The translations under genes were made by a program, and so were the position numbers. The notes beneath the pieces were generated by a model. That model did not search any database and was not told the DNA's origin. It was given only the letters and a program-made list of their open reading frames with translations. Shown here piece by piece: positions 32,225 through 40,921 of a DNA stretch of 42,727 nucleotides (positions are counted from its first letter, which is position 1; the number at the start of each line of letters is the position of its first letter). This stretch comes from a virus, in IMG/VR virus record IMGVR_UViG_3300035670_000460, positions 1-42,727 of that record; one strand, given 5' to 3'.

Positions 32225-32635
32225 ATGAACCCAGTTGACGAGGATATTTTTCAAGGTTTAGGTGTAGAAGTAAAGCTAAAGTCTGAACAGGACTTTTTGA
32301 AGGTTAAGGAAACACTAACTCGGTTAGGAGTTTCTTCCAAGCAAGAAAAGAAGCTTTATCAATCGTGTCATATCCTGCATAAGAGAGGAAGATACGCAAT
32401 CATGCACTTCAAGGAGATGTTTGTTCTTGATGGTCTTAAAAGCGATATGGACGAGAATGATCTCGGCAGAAGAAATGTAATTGTGAAACTTCTTACTGAA
32501 TGGGGACTTGTTCAGCCTACAAACCCAGATAAATACAAAGAACCACAGTTGGGGATTAATCAAATCAAGATTCTTCCCCACTCGGAAAAGAAGGATTGGA
32601 CTTTAATTCAAAAATATCATATCGGTAAAAAATAA
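32225..32635 (+). CDS. regA: Translational repressor RegA
   Basis: This is a 136-residue protein. The ATG at 32225 is preferred over a TTG at 32210 because TGGAGA sits just before it. 'E-V-K-L-K-S-E-Q-D-F-L-K-V-K-E-T-L-T-R-L-G', 'L-Y-Q-S-C-H-I-L-H-K-R-G-R-Y-A-I-M-H-F-K-E-M-F' and 'W-G-L-V' are RegA landmarks. T4 RegA has 122 residues and binds the start regions of early phage mRNAs to stop their translation. It follows gp62, as in T4. In many relatives the DNA polymerase gene (43) follows; here an unrelated gene does. Confidence 0.93.
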   Translation: MNPVDEDIFQGLGVEVKLKSEQDFLKVKETLTRLGVSSKQEKKLYQSCHILHKRGRYAIMHFKEMFVLDGLKSDMDENDLGRRNVIVKLLTEWGLVQPTNPDKYKEPQLGINQIKILPHSEKKDWTLIQKYHIGKK

Positions 32636-32943
32636 TGTATATTTGTAATGAAGATTATATGCCCCTCGACATAAAAGAGGTCGTTTACAAGTTTTTAAAT
32701 AAGAGAAATGTTACCAAGCCAGTAGAGGTCTACTGGGGTAGAGGTATAGATGAAGCCGTATTTCTCTATAGCAAAGATAAGACTAAGACAACTTTAGCCT
32801 TCATAGATGATCCTGTGATGACTGAATTTGCATTACAGAATCTTGCTGAAGTAGAATCTCGTTTTGATTATATCTTGACAAATTCTCAAGAACTTTTAGA
32901 ATACTCTAACAAATTTATTAATTATGAAAATAGATCTTCGTGA
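32635..32943 (+). CDS. Hypothetical protein, possible glycosyltransferase fragment
   Basis: This is a 102-residue protein of unknown function. The central part is beta-alpha ('F-L-Y-S-K-D-K-T-K-T-T-L-A-F-I-D-D'). The end 'F-D-Y-I-L-T-N-S-Q-E-L-L' resembles the 'F-D-x-I-x-T-x-x-x-E-L-L' strand-helix seen in N-terminal Rossmann halves of GT-B glycosyltransferases. It may be the truncated start of such an enzyme or a stand-alone small protein. The start overlaps the regA stop (TAATG), and the end overlaps the following GT25-like gene by 20 bases. Confidence 0.4.
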   Translation: MYICNEDYMPLDIKEVVYKFLNKRNVTKPVEVYWGRGIDEAVFLYSKDKTKTTLAFIDDPVMTEFALQNLAEVESRFDYILTNSQELLEYSNKFINYENRSS

Positions 32944-33550
32944 AATACCAGTATATTGGATTAATCTAGACACAGCAACTAAAAACGCAGAACGAATGAC
33001 TAAGATGTTTGAGAAGCTAGGCTTCAAGAACACTATTAGAAAGTCTGCTAGAATTATTCCATCTCCACCGGAAACTATACCAGCAAATAAGCACTATGTT
33101 GGTTGTGCTCAATCCCATATTGATATATTTGAACTTTCAGATCTCAAAACACCATTTTTAATTCTTGAAGATGATGCTGAAGTCATCGAAGAGAACTTTA
33201 ATCCTGTATTAGAAGTTCCAGACGAAACAGATGCAGTATATCTGGGAGTTAGTATAGGTAATAGAGGATATAGCTGTATCCAATACAATGCGGATTACAA
33301 AAGAATTGCTGGAATTTTGGCAACTCACGCAATCCTATACACAAGCGAAAGATACAGAAAAGATGCAATAATTATGTCAAAGGATTTGGTTTATAATCGA
33401 CATACTCCATTTGATGTCGGTTGTGCTTTTCTTCAAAGATATTTTCAGGTATTAACTCCAAATAAACCAGTTTTTTATCAGGCAGATGCTGCCGAAAGCG
33501 CAAATAAATGGGAATATTTGACTAAATGTGAATTAGAGATTAAACCATGA
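32924..33550 (+). CDS. GT25-like glycosyltransferase
   Basis: This is a 208-residue protein. 'V-Y-W-I-N-L-D' at 10-16 is the GT25 opening ('I-N-L-D-x-x-x-x-R'), 'G-C-A-Q-S-H' at 60-65 matches the 'G-C-x-x-S-H' motif, and 'F-L-I-L-E-D-D-A-E' at 78-86 contains the D-D nucleotide/metal site. GT25 includes bacterial LPS galactosyltransferases and animal procollagen galactosyltransferases. It lies at the head of an overlapping cassette (ATGA with the next gene). The substrate is not known. The collagen-like fibre downstream is one candidate acceptor. Confidence 0.75.
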   Translation: MKIDLREIPVYWINLDTATKNAERMTKMFEKLGFKNTIRKSARIIPSPPETIPANKHYVGCAQSHIDIFELSDLKTPFLILEDDAEVIEENFNPVLEVPDETDAVYLGVSIGNRGYSCIQYNADYKRIAGILATHAILYTSERYRKDAIIMSKDLVYNRHTPFDVGCAFLQRYFQVLTPNKPVFYQADAAESANKWEYLTKCELEIKP

Positions 33551-34314
33551 TTACATTTAAGCACTTGGGAAAAAAAGGTAGATTGGGCAATCAAATGTTT
33601 CAATTTGCTTTTATATACCATGTAGGAAAGAAAAAGGGATTTGAAATAGGATATGATTATTCTAATAATCCTTTAATTGCAAAAATATTTAATTTGCCTG
33701 CAAAAAATTCCGATTCAATACGACCACAAAACATAGCCATTGAAAATAATAATTCTGGTTATTTTGATGTATCAAATGTACCAGATAATACAGATTTTCA
33801 GGGATTTTTTCAAAATAGTAGATATGTTGATGAAAATGAATTTGATCTAAAACAAATTTATTCATTTAATACTGAAAAGCATTTAAAATGTTTTAATTTT
33901 ATTAAATCTTTTAAAGAAAAAGTTCAAAAAGAATTAGTTGCCATGCATGTTAGAAGAACTGACTATCTTGTAGCAGAACATATGCATTTTGTATGTGATA
34001 AAAATTATTATGATAGAGCTATTTCAAATTTTGGCGACAAATATTATTATATTCTTTTTACTGATGATAAACAATGGTGTTCTAATGAATTTAAACACAT
34101 ACCAAATATCATAATGAATAATGATACAGAAACTGATTTAATATTAATGTCTTTATGTGATCATAATATTATATCTAATAGCTCATATTCGTGGTGGGGA
34201 TCTTGGTTAAATGAAAATTTAAATAAAAAAATAATTGCACCTAATAGATGGTATAATAGAATTGGTCCCCAAAATTGGCATGAAATATACAGAAAAGATA
34301 TGGTATTGATATGA
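33547..34314 (+). CDS. GT11 alpha-1,2-fucosyltransferase-like
   Basis: This is a 255-residue protein. The three GT11 motifs are present: 'G-R-L-G-N-Q-M-F-Q' at 11-19, 'H-V-R-R-T-D-Y' at 134-140 (GDP-fucose binding) and 'S-N-S-S-Y-S-W-W-G-S-W' at 210-220. GT11 enzymes transfer fucose from GDP-fucose to galactose in glycans. It is coupled to its neighbours by ATGA at both ends. The codon use is very AT-rich, unlike the T4 core genes. No GDP-fucose synthesis gene is recognised in the window, so donor would come from the host or from elsewhere in the genome. Confidence 0.88.
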   Translation: MITFKHLGKKGRLGNQMFQFAFIYHVGKKKGFEIGYDYSNNPLIAKIFNLPAKNSDSIRPQNIAIENNNSGYFDVSNVPDNTDFQGFFQNSRYVDENEFDLKQIYSFNTEKHLKCFNFIKSFKEKVQKELVAMHVRRTDYLVAEHMHFVCDKNYYDRAISNFGDKYYYILFTDDKQWCSNEFKHIPNIIMNNDTETDLILMSLCDHNIISNSSYSWWGSWLNENLNKKIIAPNRWYNRIGPQNWHEIYRKDMVLI

Positions 34315-35090
34315 AATCTGTTTTCATTATACCATCAGATTACGATCCATTAACATGGGACAATTTTATTCCAGATGGATCTGGAGATTGGTATAGAGGC
34401 GATAAGAATTCAGATATTCATTTAGGAATTAATAGTTTAAATTTTAATTTTTCTTCGACTGCAAAAAAAGTGTTAATATTAACAGAACCTATAGCAGTTA
34501 TACCCAAATTATATTCAATTTTTGATGATAAAGAAATATTAAATAAGTTAGATATTATTGGAACCCATCACAAAAGATTTTGTGATGGAAAAAAAGTAGT
34601 TTATATAAATCCTCCAGCCCCATCTTGGATACATTCACCTAAGATATATCCTAAATCTAAATTATGTTCAATAATTGCATCATCTAAAAATTCAGCTCCT
34701 GGCCATAAAATAAGATTAAATTTATTGAAAAATTTAATGGGAAGTATTGATAAATTTGGTTCTGGAATAAACCCTATAGAGACAAAAGAAATAGGTTTGG
34801 CTAATTATTGTTTTTCATTTGCTATAGAAAATTGTTCAGAACCTGGATATTATACAGAAAAAATTTTAGATTGTTTCCTCACAGGGACAGTTCCAATTTA
34901 TTGGGGCGATCCAATGATAGAAAATATATTTGACAAAAATGGAATAATTTTTTATAATGAAATGAATTATTCTGATATAACATTTGACAAATATAATTCA
35001 ATCAAAGAAAGTATCAATAATAATTTTATTAAAGCATTAGAGATAACTAAAACTAATACTATAAACAATTCAATAAATGGATTAATATAA
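34311..35090 (+). CDS. GT10 fucosyltransferase-like
   Basis: This is a 259-residue protein. The C-terminal GT10 motif is clear: 'F-S-F-A-I-E-N', then 'G-Y-Y-T-E-K-I-L-D' and 'G-T-V-P-I-Y-W-G-D-P' at 168-201. GT10 enzymes make alpha-1,3/1,4-fucose linkages. The N-terminal part is short and AT-rich, with 11 of 60 bases G/C in 34981-35040. Together with the adjacent GT11 enzyme it suggests a fucosylated product. The next gene begins right after its stop. Confidence 0.85.
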   Translation: MKSVFIIPSDYDPLTWDNFIPDGSGDWYRGDKNSDIHLGINSLNFNFSSTAKKVLILTEPIAVIPKLYSIFDDKEILNKLDIIGTHHKRFCDGKKVVYINPPAPSWIHSPKIYPKSKLCSIIASSKNSAPGHKIRLNLLKNLMGSIDKFGSGINPIETKEIGLANYCFSFAIENCSEPGYYTEKILDCFLTGTVPIYWGDPMIENIFDKNGIIFYNEMNYSDITFDKYNSIKESINNNFIKALEITKTNTINNSINGLI

Positions 35091-36044
35091 ATGCATACTA
35101 TTAGTAATTTAAATTTAATAGAACAAATATATCAAGGTTATCATCAAAAAAATACTAATCCATATAAAGCAGATGATAGCATTATATCTGATGATTCAGA
35201 ATCTGATATTACAATTTCAATCGGTGCTAAAGGTAGATTAGATTATCTAAAAACTACAATTTCATACTTTAAAAAAGCACAAGAATCTACAAAATTAAAA
35301 ATAAATTATGTTATTTGTGAACATGATTCCAAGCAACTGTTAAAGGATTATTGTGTAACAAATAACATAAATTATTTGTTTAAAGATCTTAAAAATACAA
35401 ATACAAAAAATATGTTTTCTAGATCTTTAGCTTTCAATATAATAGCTAAAAATTTTGATAAATCTAAAAATTGGTTATTTCATGATTCAGATTTATTAGT
35501 GAATCATGATTTTTTTCTAAAAATAGAGGATCTATTATCTAGATGCAATACATGGATACAGCCATATTCAAATTTCTCAGTATTAAACTTAAATAAAGAA
35601 GATACAGTAACAATTCAAAATAATAAAAATTGTTATAATTTAGATGAACAATTTTTACAAAAAATTTCACATAATTTACCAGGAGCAGTTGGTGGTAGTT
35701 TATTAATTTCTAATAAATTATTTAAAGATGTTGGTGGTTATGATGATGAATTATTTTTTGGCTATGCCCCAGAAGATGCATTATTCTGGTTTAAATTAGA
35801 ATGTATGTTTAAACCTATAGAATTCCATAAAAATTGGTGCGTACATTTAGGAAGTGCCTGTTATCCAGATCAAAAGCAAAATAAAATTAACATGTACCAT
35901 CAATGGCATGTTCCTCTGTATAATTCAAATCCAGATGAAAAAATAATGAATCAAATTAAAATGCAATATTTTAATTTAGATCATGATTCAATAATAAAAA
36001 TAATAGAACTTAAGAAAAAACTTTTTAAAGAAAGCAAGATATGA
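35091..36044 (+). CDS. GT-A glycosyltransferase, galactosyltransferase-type C-terminus
   Basis: This is a 317-residue protein. It has a GT-A fold start ('I-S-I-G-A-K-G-R-L-D-Y-L' near 43-54), a metal-binding 'F-H-D-S-D' at 130-134 and 'G-G-S-L-L-I-S-N-K-L-F-K-D-V-G-G-Y-D-D-E' at 201-220. 'G-Y-A-P-E-D-A-L-F-W' follows at 224-233, the pattern of the GT7/GT27 C-terminal domain. It probably adds a hexose or N-acetylhexosamine. The exact sugar is not known. It overlaps the next gene by ATGA. Confidence 0.72.
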   Translation: MHTISNLNLIEQIYQGYHQKNTNPYKADDSIISDDSESDITISIGAKGRLDYLKTTISYFKKAQESTKLKINYVICEHDSKQLLKDYCVTNNINYLFKDLKNTNTKNMFSRSLAFNIIAKNFDKSKNWLFHDSDLLVNHDFFLKIEDLLSRCNTWIQPYSNFSVLNLNKEDTVTIQNNKNCYNLDEQFLQKISHNLPGAVGGSLLISNKLFKDVGGYDDELFFGYAPEDALFWFKLECMFKPIEFHKNWCVHLGSACYPDQKQNKINMYHQWHVPLYNSNPDEKIMNQIKMQYFNLDHDSIIKIIELKKKLFKESKI

Positions 36045-36781
36045 AATATGGATTTATTTGTTGCGGTTACAATTGTCAGACATGGGTAGAGCATTCTATT
36101 GCTACAATGCTCGGTCAACAATATCAAAACTTTAGAATTATTTGTATAGATGCAATGAGCAATGACGGCACATATGAAAAACTAAAAAAGATAGAAGAAA
36201 ATCATAAAGACAAAATAACTGTTGTAAGAAACGAAACTAGAAAATATCAAGTAGAGAATACATTAGCTGCTGTAAAGATGGCAGATGATTGTGATGTCAT
36301 GGTAACTGTTGATCTTGATGATTGGTTGCCAAGAAATGATGTATTAGATATTTTAAATTCCTATTACAAAAATGATGATATATGGATGACTTACGGGACA
36401 TATTGCCATTATCCATTTCAAGATGTAAGTTCTTCCTACCACGAATATCCTGAAGAAGTTAAAAAAATGGGAACATTTAGAAAATATCCTAAATGGTTAG
36501 CATCACATTTAAGAACTTTTAGAAGAAAATTGTTCTTAAATATTAATGATAATGATTTACGAGATGCACATGGAAATTATATTGACATGGCAGGAGATGC
36601 AGCTTTCATGTATCCAATGTTAGAAATGGCTAGAGAAAGATCGTCTTATATTAAAGATATAATGTATGTTTATAATAAAACAAATCCTTTAAGTGAAGAT
36701 AGGATTAATCTTAAAAAGCAAGAAGATATAGCAGCATACATAAGATCTAAGAAGATTAATAATAGATTGGATTCGTTATGA
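36041..36781 (+). CDS. GT2-family glycosyltransferase
   Basis: This is a 246-residue GT-A protein. 'I-D-A-M-S-N-D-G-T-Y-E' at 36-46 matches the family 'D-x-x-S-x-D-G-T' nucleotide-binding motif and 'V-D-L-D-D-W' at 90-95 is the D-x-D metal motif. A cluster of Cys occurs at the N-terminus. GT2 enzymes transfer many sugars, so no substrate can be given. It is part of the coupled cassette, overlapping both neighbours by ATGA. Confidence 0.8.
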   Translation: MKYGFICCGYNCQTWVEHSIATMLGQQYQNFRIICIDAMSNDGTYEKLKKIEENHKDKITVVRNETRKYQVENTLAAVKMADDCDVMVTVDLDDWLPRNDVLDILNSYYKNDDIWMTYGTYCHYPFQDVSSSYHEYPEEVKKMGTFRKYPKWLASHLRTFRRKLFLNINDNDLRDAHGNYIDMAGDAAFMYPMLEMARERSSYIKDIMYVYNKTNPLSEDRINLKKQEDIAAYIRSKKINNRLDSL

Positions 36782-37650
36782 GTGATTACTTTATATTTAC
36801 CGAAGCTTATAATTGTTCTGAAATTTTAAAAAATTGCCTTGAAAGTTTTTACAGATATCATGATGATACAGTTCATGTTTTTTGTACGAAGAATGATTTA
36901 AATGATCTAAAGCAATTTAAGAAAATTATTCCAATTTTAATTAATGATGGAAGTCCTATTGATAGAGCTTATGCAAAAGGACATTTGGGTACTGCTGCTA
37001 TATTTACAGAATCAATTTTTACTTATAGCAAAACAAATAATATAATACATTTTGATAGTGATTTAATATTCAAACAAGAATGTTTAAGCAATATTAAAAA
37101 TAAATTATCAGAAGGTTATGATTTAGTTGGACCAGTAAGACCCTATAAATTCAATCTTAATAATAGAGATGATATTAGACACATGAAAGATGTAGTGGCT
37201 ACATGCTTTTTAGGATTTAATAAATCTAAAATTTCTATTAAAAATATGGATGAAATGGTTATGTCCATACACGGAAGATCATTTAAAGGAAATCCGACAT
37301 TAGACTTTTTTGATTACATATCTTTTGATATATTAGAAAATGGTGGAAAAATATTTACTTTTGATTATGAATTTACTGGTGGTCCAAACCAATACGGTAA
37401 TAGAAAAAATAAGTATGGCAATTTAAATGAAGATTTGGATTGCGGTGATTGGTTTATTCATTTTGCTGGAATAGGAACAGGAGCTAAAGTCTATAAAAAA
37501 GGATATGAATCAACTAACATCAATTATTCCAATTGGGCATTAAAAAGATATGCTTTGTATAAAAAATTAATAGAAAATATCGAAATACCAGGCATTGAAA
37601 TAGATCAAGAAAAATATGAAAATTATAAAAATAATTTAATCTATGGATGA
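36778..37650 (+). CDS. Putative GT-A glycosyltransferase
   Basis: This is a 290-residue protein. The opening 'F-I-F-T-E-A-Y-N-C-S-E-I-L' and 'I-I-H-F-D-S-D-L-I-F' at 89-98 (D-S-D metal motif) fit a GT-A fold glycosyltransferase. 'Y-D-L-V-G-P-V-R-P' follows, a frequent feature after that motif. It lacks a strong family signature, so the substrate is unknown. It overlaps the methyltransferase gene by 8 bases. Confidence 0.6.
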   Translation: MSDYFIFTEAYNCSEILKNCLESFYRYHDDTVHVFCTKNDLNDLKQFKKIIPILINDGSPIDRAYAKGHLGTAAIFTESIFTYSKTNNIIHFDSDLIFKQECLSNIKNKLSEGYDLVGPVRPYKFNLNNRDDIRHMKDVVATCFLGFNKSKISIKNMDEMVMSIHGRSFKGNPTLDFFDYISFDILENGGKIFTFDYEFTGGPNQYGNRKNKYGNLNEDLDCGDWFIHFAGIGTGAKVYKKGYESTNINYSNWALKRYALYKKLIENIEIPGIEIDQEKYENYKNNLIYG

Positions 37651-38251
37651 AATATTCTTTGAAAATATAAATTGGGCTGATAGCGACCATCCAAAATGGT
37701 TACAAGATAATTGTGAGCCTTTATTATATGATAATCAGTTATCAACTAATAGTAAAGTTTTGGATATAGGTTGTTATGAAGGAAAATGGATTTCCGAAAT
37801 ATATTCTAAATATAATTGTAAATGTATTGGTCTAGAGCCAGTTACTAAATTTTACAATTCTTGTCCAAATTCATCTAATATAACATACCATAACTTTGGG
37901 CTTACAACCAAGGACGATTACTTTGCTCCAATGAGCATTAATCGTGATGAAAGTAAAATAAATGCAAATGGAGAAAATGCATTTTTTAAAAATGCAAAAA
38001 CATTTTTTAGCAAATATAATACTGTATTTGATTTAGTTCAAATGAATATTGAGGGATATGAGTATGATCTTATTCCATATATGTTTGAAAATGATATTTT
38101 TAAATATATTAAAACAATACAAATACAATTTCATAATATTTCTAACTTAAGTGAAATAAAATATAATAAAATTAAGCAACTATTTCTAGAAAATAAATTT
38201 AATGTAGTTTTTGATTATAGATTTGTGTGGAGTAAATTTACAAAGGAATAA
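37643..38251 (+). CDS. FkbM-type methyltransferase 1
   Basis: This is a 202-residue Rossmann-fold methyltransferase. S-adenosylmethionine motif I is 'V-L-D-I-G-C-Y-E-G' at 39-47, and the FkbM hallmark 'D-L-V-Q-M-N-I-E-G-Y-E-Y-D-L-I' is at 130-144. FkbM-type enzymes usually O-methylate sugars or polyketides. In this cassette it probably caps a sugar residue of the glycan. A second, related methyltransferase follows directly, separated by one base. Confidence 0.78.
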   Translation: MDEIFFENINWADSDHPKWLQDNCEPLLYDNQLSTNSKVLDIGCYEGKWISEIYSKYNCKCIGLEPVTKFYNSCPNSSNITYHNFGLTTKDDYFAPMSINRDESKINANGENAFFKNAKTFFSKYNTVFDLVQMNIEGYEYDLIPYMFENDIFKYIKTIQIQFHNISNLSEIKYNKIKQLFLENKFNVVFDYRFVWSKFTKE

Positions 38252-38252
38252 T

Positions 38253-38780
38253 ATGAAAACATATTCGCAAGCTAAACAAGATCTTTTTGTTATAAATCAT
38301 TTAAAAGAAATTAAAAATGGAATATTTGTTGATATTGCAGCTGGACATCCAACTAATATAAACAATACTTATCTTCTTGAATCCGAATACGATTGGGATG
38401 GCATAAGCATTGAACTAGATTCTTCATTTAATAATCAATGGATTGATAGAAAAACAAAATATATTAATGCAAATGCATTTGATGTTGATTATAAGAAAGA
38501 ATTTGATCAAATATTAAAGAAACATAATATTAAAGACAAAAAAATGAATTATCTTTCTTTAGATCTTGAGCCACCAGAATTGACTAATAAACTTCTTCAT
38601 TTTTTACCATTGCAGGAATATAAATTTGATGTACTTACATACGAACACGATCTTTATCGTGTAGGGGATCGTTTTAAAAATGATGCTAGAAATTATTTAG
38701 AAAGTATTGGATATAAACTAGAAAGAGATAATGTTAGCAATGATGGTTATCCGTTTGAAGATTGGTATGTACTGAAATGA
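38253..38780 (+). CDS. FkbM-type methyltransferase 2
   Basis: This is a 175-residue protein from ATG 38253, with Shine-Dalgarno AAAGGA at 38242-38247. An upstream in-frame start inside the preceding gene is unlikely. 'G-I-F-V-D-I-A-A-G-H-P' at 23-33 is motif I, and 'N-Y-L-S-L-D-L-E-P-P-E-L' near 107-118 stands where FkbM enzymes have 'D-x-x-x-I-D-x-E-G'. It is likely to methylate another sugar or position than methyltransferase 1. It overlaps the epimerase gene by ATGA. Confidence 0.7.
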   Translation: MKTYSQAKQDLFVINHLKEIKNGIFVDIAAGHPTNINNTYLLESEYDWDGISIELDSSFNNQWIDRKTKYINANAFDVDYKKEFDQILKKHNIKDKKMNYLSLDLEPPELTNKLLHFLPLQEYKFDVLTYEHDLYRVGDRFKNDARNYLESIGYKLERDNVSNDGYPFEDWYVLK

Positions 38781-39670
38781 AATACTTAGTAACTGGTGGC
38801 TGTGGATTTATTGGATCGAATCTAGTTGATCGTCTTATAGAAGATGGTCATGAAGTAAATGTCATTGACAATCTCTCGTCAGACGCACATAATGAATTTT
38901 ACTTCAATAAAAAAGCAAAGTATAATCATCACTGCGTAACTGATTATGTCATGACGAGTGACATGTATAATCATGTTGATGTAGTATTTCATCTGGCAGC
39001 AGAGGCTAGAATACAGAATTGCATTGAAGATCCTCTCAAGGCAATAGAAGTCAATGTTCTTGGAACAGGAACGGTTCTTCAGCTAGCACGAAAATACCAA
39101 GTCAAAAAAGTCCTTCTTTCATCAACTTCCGCAATTTATGGTAATAGCGGAAAGAGCAACGAAGCAGCTCCACCAGATTGCCTAAATGCATATTCTGTAA
39201 CTAAGCAAAATGCCGAAGAATTGTGCAAATTATATTCTAAAATGTATGGTCTAGAAACACACATTTTTAGATATTTCAATGTCTTTGGAGAAAGGCAACC
39301 AGTAAAAGGGCAATATGCACCTGTAATTGGTATCTTCGGAAGACAGAAGGCAGCTGGAGAACCACTTACTATAGTCGGTAATGGAGAACAAAGAAGAGAT
39401 TTTGTTCATGTTTCCGATGTGGTTGAAGCAAACATTCTTTTGGCCAATCATGATTATGGTGATACTAGATTACTAACCAGAACATTGAATGTTGGTACGG
39501 GAAAGAATTATTCAGTAAATGAAATAGCAAAAATGGTTGGTGGACCAACTAAGTATTTGCCCCCAAGAGAGGGAGAAGCTAAATCGACTTTAGCAAATAT
39601 AGAACAAATAAGTCATCTAGGATGGAAACCAAAAATAGATGTGGAAACTTGGATTAATAATAACACTTGA
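38777..39670 (+). CDS. NAD-dependent sugar-nucleotide epimerase/dehydratase
   Basis: This is a 297-residue extended short-chain dehydrogenase from ATG 38777. A TTG 15 bases earlier is less likely. It has 'T-G-G-C-G-F-I-G-S' at 6-14 (NAD binding), 'F-H-L-A-A-E-A-R' near 71-78, Ser/Thr at 116-118 and Y139-x-x-x-K143 of the catalytic triad. 'R-Y-F-N-V-F-G' and 'R-D-F-V-H-V-S-D-V' follow. It resembles UDP-glucose 4-epimerase and related enzymes that prepare sugar donors. Its GC content is a little higher than that of the preceding glycosyltransferases. It ends the coupled cassette. Confidence 0.88.
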   Translation: MKYLVTGGCGFIGSNLVDRLIEDGHEVNVIDNLSSDAHNEFYFNKKAKYNHHCVTDYVMTSDMYNHVDVVFHLAAEARIQNCIEDPLKAIEVNVLGTGTVLQLARKYQVKKVLLSSTSAIYGNSGKSNEAAPPDCLNAYSVTKQNAEELCKLYSKMYGLETHIFRYFNVFGERQPVKGQYAPVIGIFGRQKAAGEPLTIVGNGEQRRDFVHVSDVVEANILLANHDYGDTRLLTRTLNVGTGKNYSVNEIAKMVGGPTKYLPPREGEAKSTLANIEQISHLGWKPKIDVETWINNNT

Positions 39671-39694
39671 TTTTATCGTTCCAAAAAGTAGAAT
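39667..39694 (+). promoter_or_regulatory. Sigma-70-like promoter for the final gene cluster
   Basis: TTGATT (39667-39672), a 16-base spacer and TAGAAT (39689-39694). The -10 box ends 9 bases before the ATG at 39704, giving a leader of about 2-3 bases and no Shine-Dalgarno sequence. An overlapping AATAGATA (39692-39699) is a poor late-type match. Confidence 0.5.
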
Positions 39695-39703
39695 AGATAC
39701 AAT

Positions 39704-40921
39704 ATGAAGCCTACAATTACACTATGCATGATCGTGAAGAATGAAACCCATGTCATTCTTCGTTGCCTTGAATCAGTTTACAAGTACATAGATCGTTACG
39801 ATATTACAGATACTGGTTCTACTGATGGAACCCAGGATATGATTCGTAAGTTCTTTGCTGAGAAGGGTATTCCCGGAGAAGTTTACCAGTCTGACTGGAA
39901 GGGGTTCGGTGATCACGCAGGCAAGATAGGCTCTCGCACAGAAGCATTCCAGAATGCCAAGGGTAAGGCAGACTATGCTTGGGTCATAGACGCGGACGAT
40001 TCTTTGTCTGGAGATCTAATCTTACCAGAAGGAACAGATGTAGATGCATATACCCTACAATTCTCAAGAGGAGAGTTCAGTTGGTGGAGAACTCAGATTT
40101 TTAAGAACAATAGAGATTGGAGATATGTTGGCGTTCTACACGAATACCCAGACTCTGATCCTAAACCATATAGAATCGAAAAGTTAAATGGAAATTATTT
40201 TATTGAAGCAAGAACCGAAGGTGCAAGAAATATTGGTGTTTCTGCAATAGAAAAATATAGCAAAGATGCAGAAGCATTAGAAAAAGCTATTGTAGAAGAT
40301 CCAACTAATGTTCGATATCAATTCTATCTTGCTCAAAGTTATTTTGATTCGCAACAATGGGAAAAGGCAATTGGTGCTTATAAAAGAAGAGCTGAAATGG
40401 GTGGTTGGGAAGAAGAAGTGTTCTTCTCCCTATACCGCGTAGCTATTTGCAAGGTATTTTTACAACACCCTTGGTCTGAAATTTATGATGCATTTATGAT
40501 GTCATACGAATCAAGACCAACAAGAGCTGAACCTCTATATCAATTAGCCAGATTACATAGAATGCACAATAGACCAAAAGCAGCATATGTGTATGCTAGA
40601 ATGGCTTTAGAAATCCCAAGACCAATGGAAGATACTTTATTCATCGAAGAAATTCCGTATGCATGGGGAAATCTAGATGAATTAGGAGCTGTTGCCCACA
40701 CAGTTGGTAAGTTTCATTTAGGAATGCAAGTTTGTCATAAACTTTTATGCGAAAATAAATTTCCACCAGAACATAAACAAAGAATCGAAAACAATTTCAA
40801 TTCATATAAGCAAATAGTAACTAAAATTCAGCACGAAAGAGGTGTGGCTGAAATGATGGAAAAACAAAAAGAAAAAGAATCTAAGAAGATAAATAAAAAG
40901 AAGCATAAGGTTAAACAATGA
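39704..40921 (+). CDS. GT2 glycosyltransferase fused to TPR repeats
   Basis: This is a 405-residue protein. The N-terminal GT2 domain has 'L-C-M-I-V-K-N-E' at 7-14, 'D-T-G-S-T-D-G-T-Q-D' near 36-45 and 'V-I-D-A-D-D-S-L' near 94-101. From about residue 190 there are tetratricopeptide-like helical repeats ('Y-Q-F-Y-L-A-Q-S-Y-F-D-S-Q-Q-W-E-K-A', and later 'Y-Q-L-A-R-L-H'), with a Lys-rich tail after 385. GT2-TPR proteins of this type occur in bacteria and large phages and may act on protein or glycan acceptors through the TPR part. It overlaps the next gene by ATGA and has its own promoter. Confidence 0.85.
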   Translation: MKPTITLCMIVKNETHVILRCLESVYKYIDRYDITDTGSTDGTQDMIRKFFAEKGIPGEVYQSDWKGFGDHAGKIGSRTEAFQNAKGKADYAWVIDADDSLSGDLILPEGTDVDAYTLQFSRGEFSWWRTQIFKNNRDWRYVGVLHEYPDSDPKPYRIEKLNGNYFIEARTEGARNIGVSAIEKYSKDAEALEKAIVEDPTNVRYQFYLAQSYFDSQQWEKAIGAYKRRAEMGGWEEEVFFSLYRVAICKVFLQHPWSEIYDAFMMSYESRPTRAEPLYQLARLHRMHNRPKAAYVYARMALEIPRPMEDTLFIEEIPYAWGNLDELGAVAHTVGKFHLGMQVCHKLLCENKFPPEHKQRIENNFNSYKQIVTKIQHERGVAEMMEKQKEKESKKINKKKHKVKQ

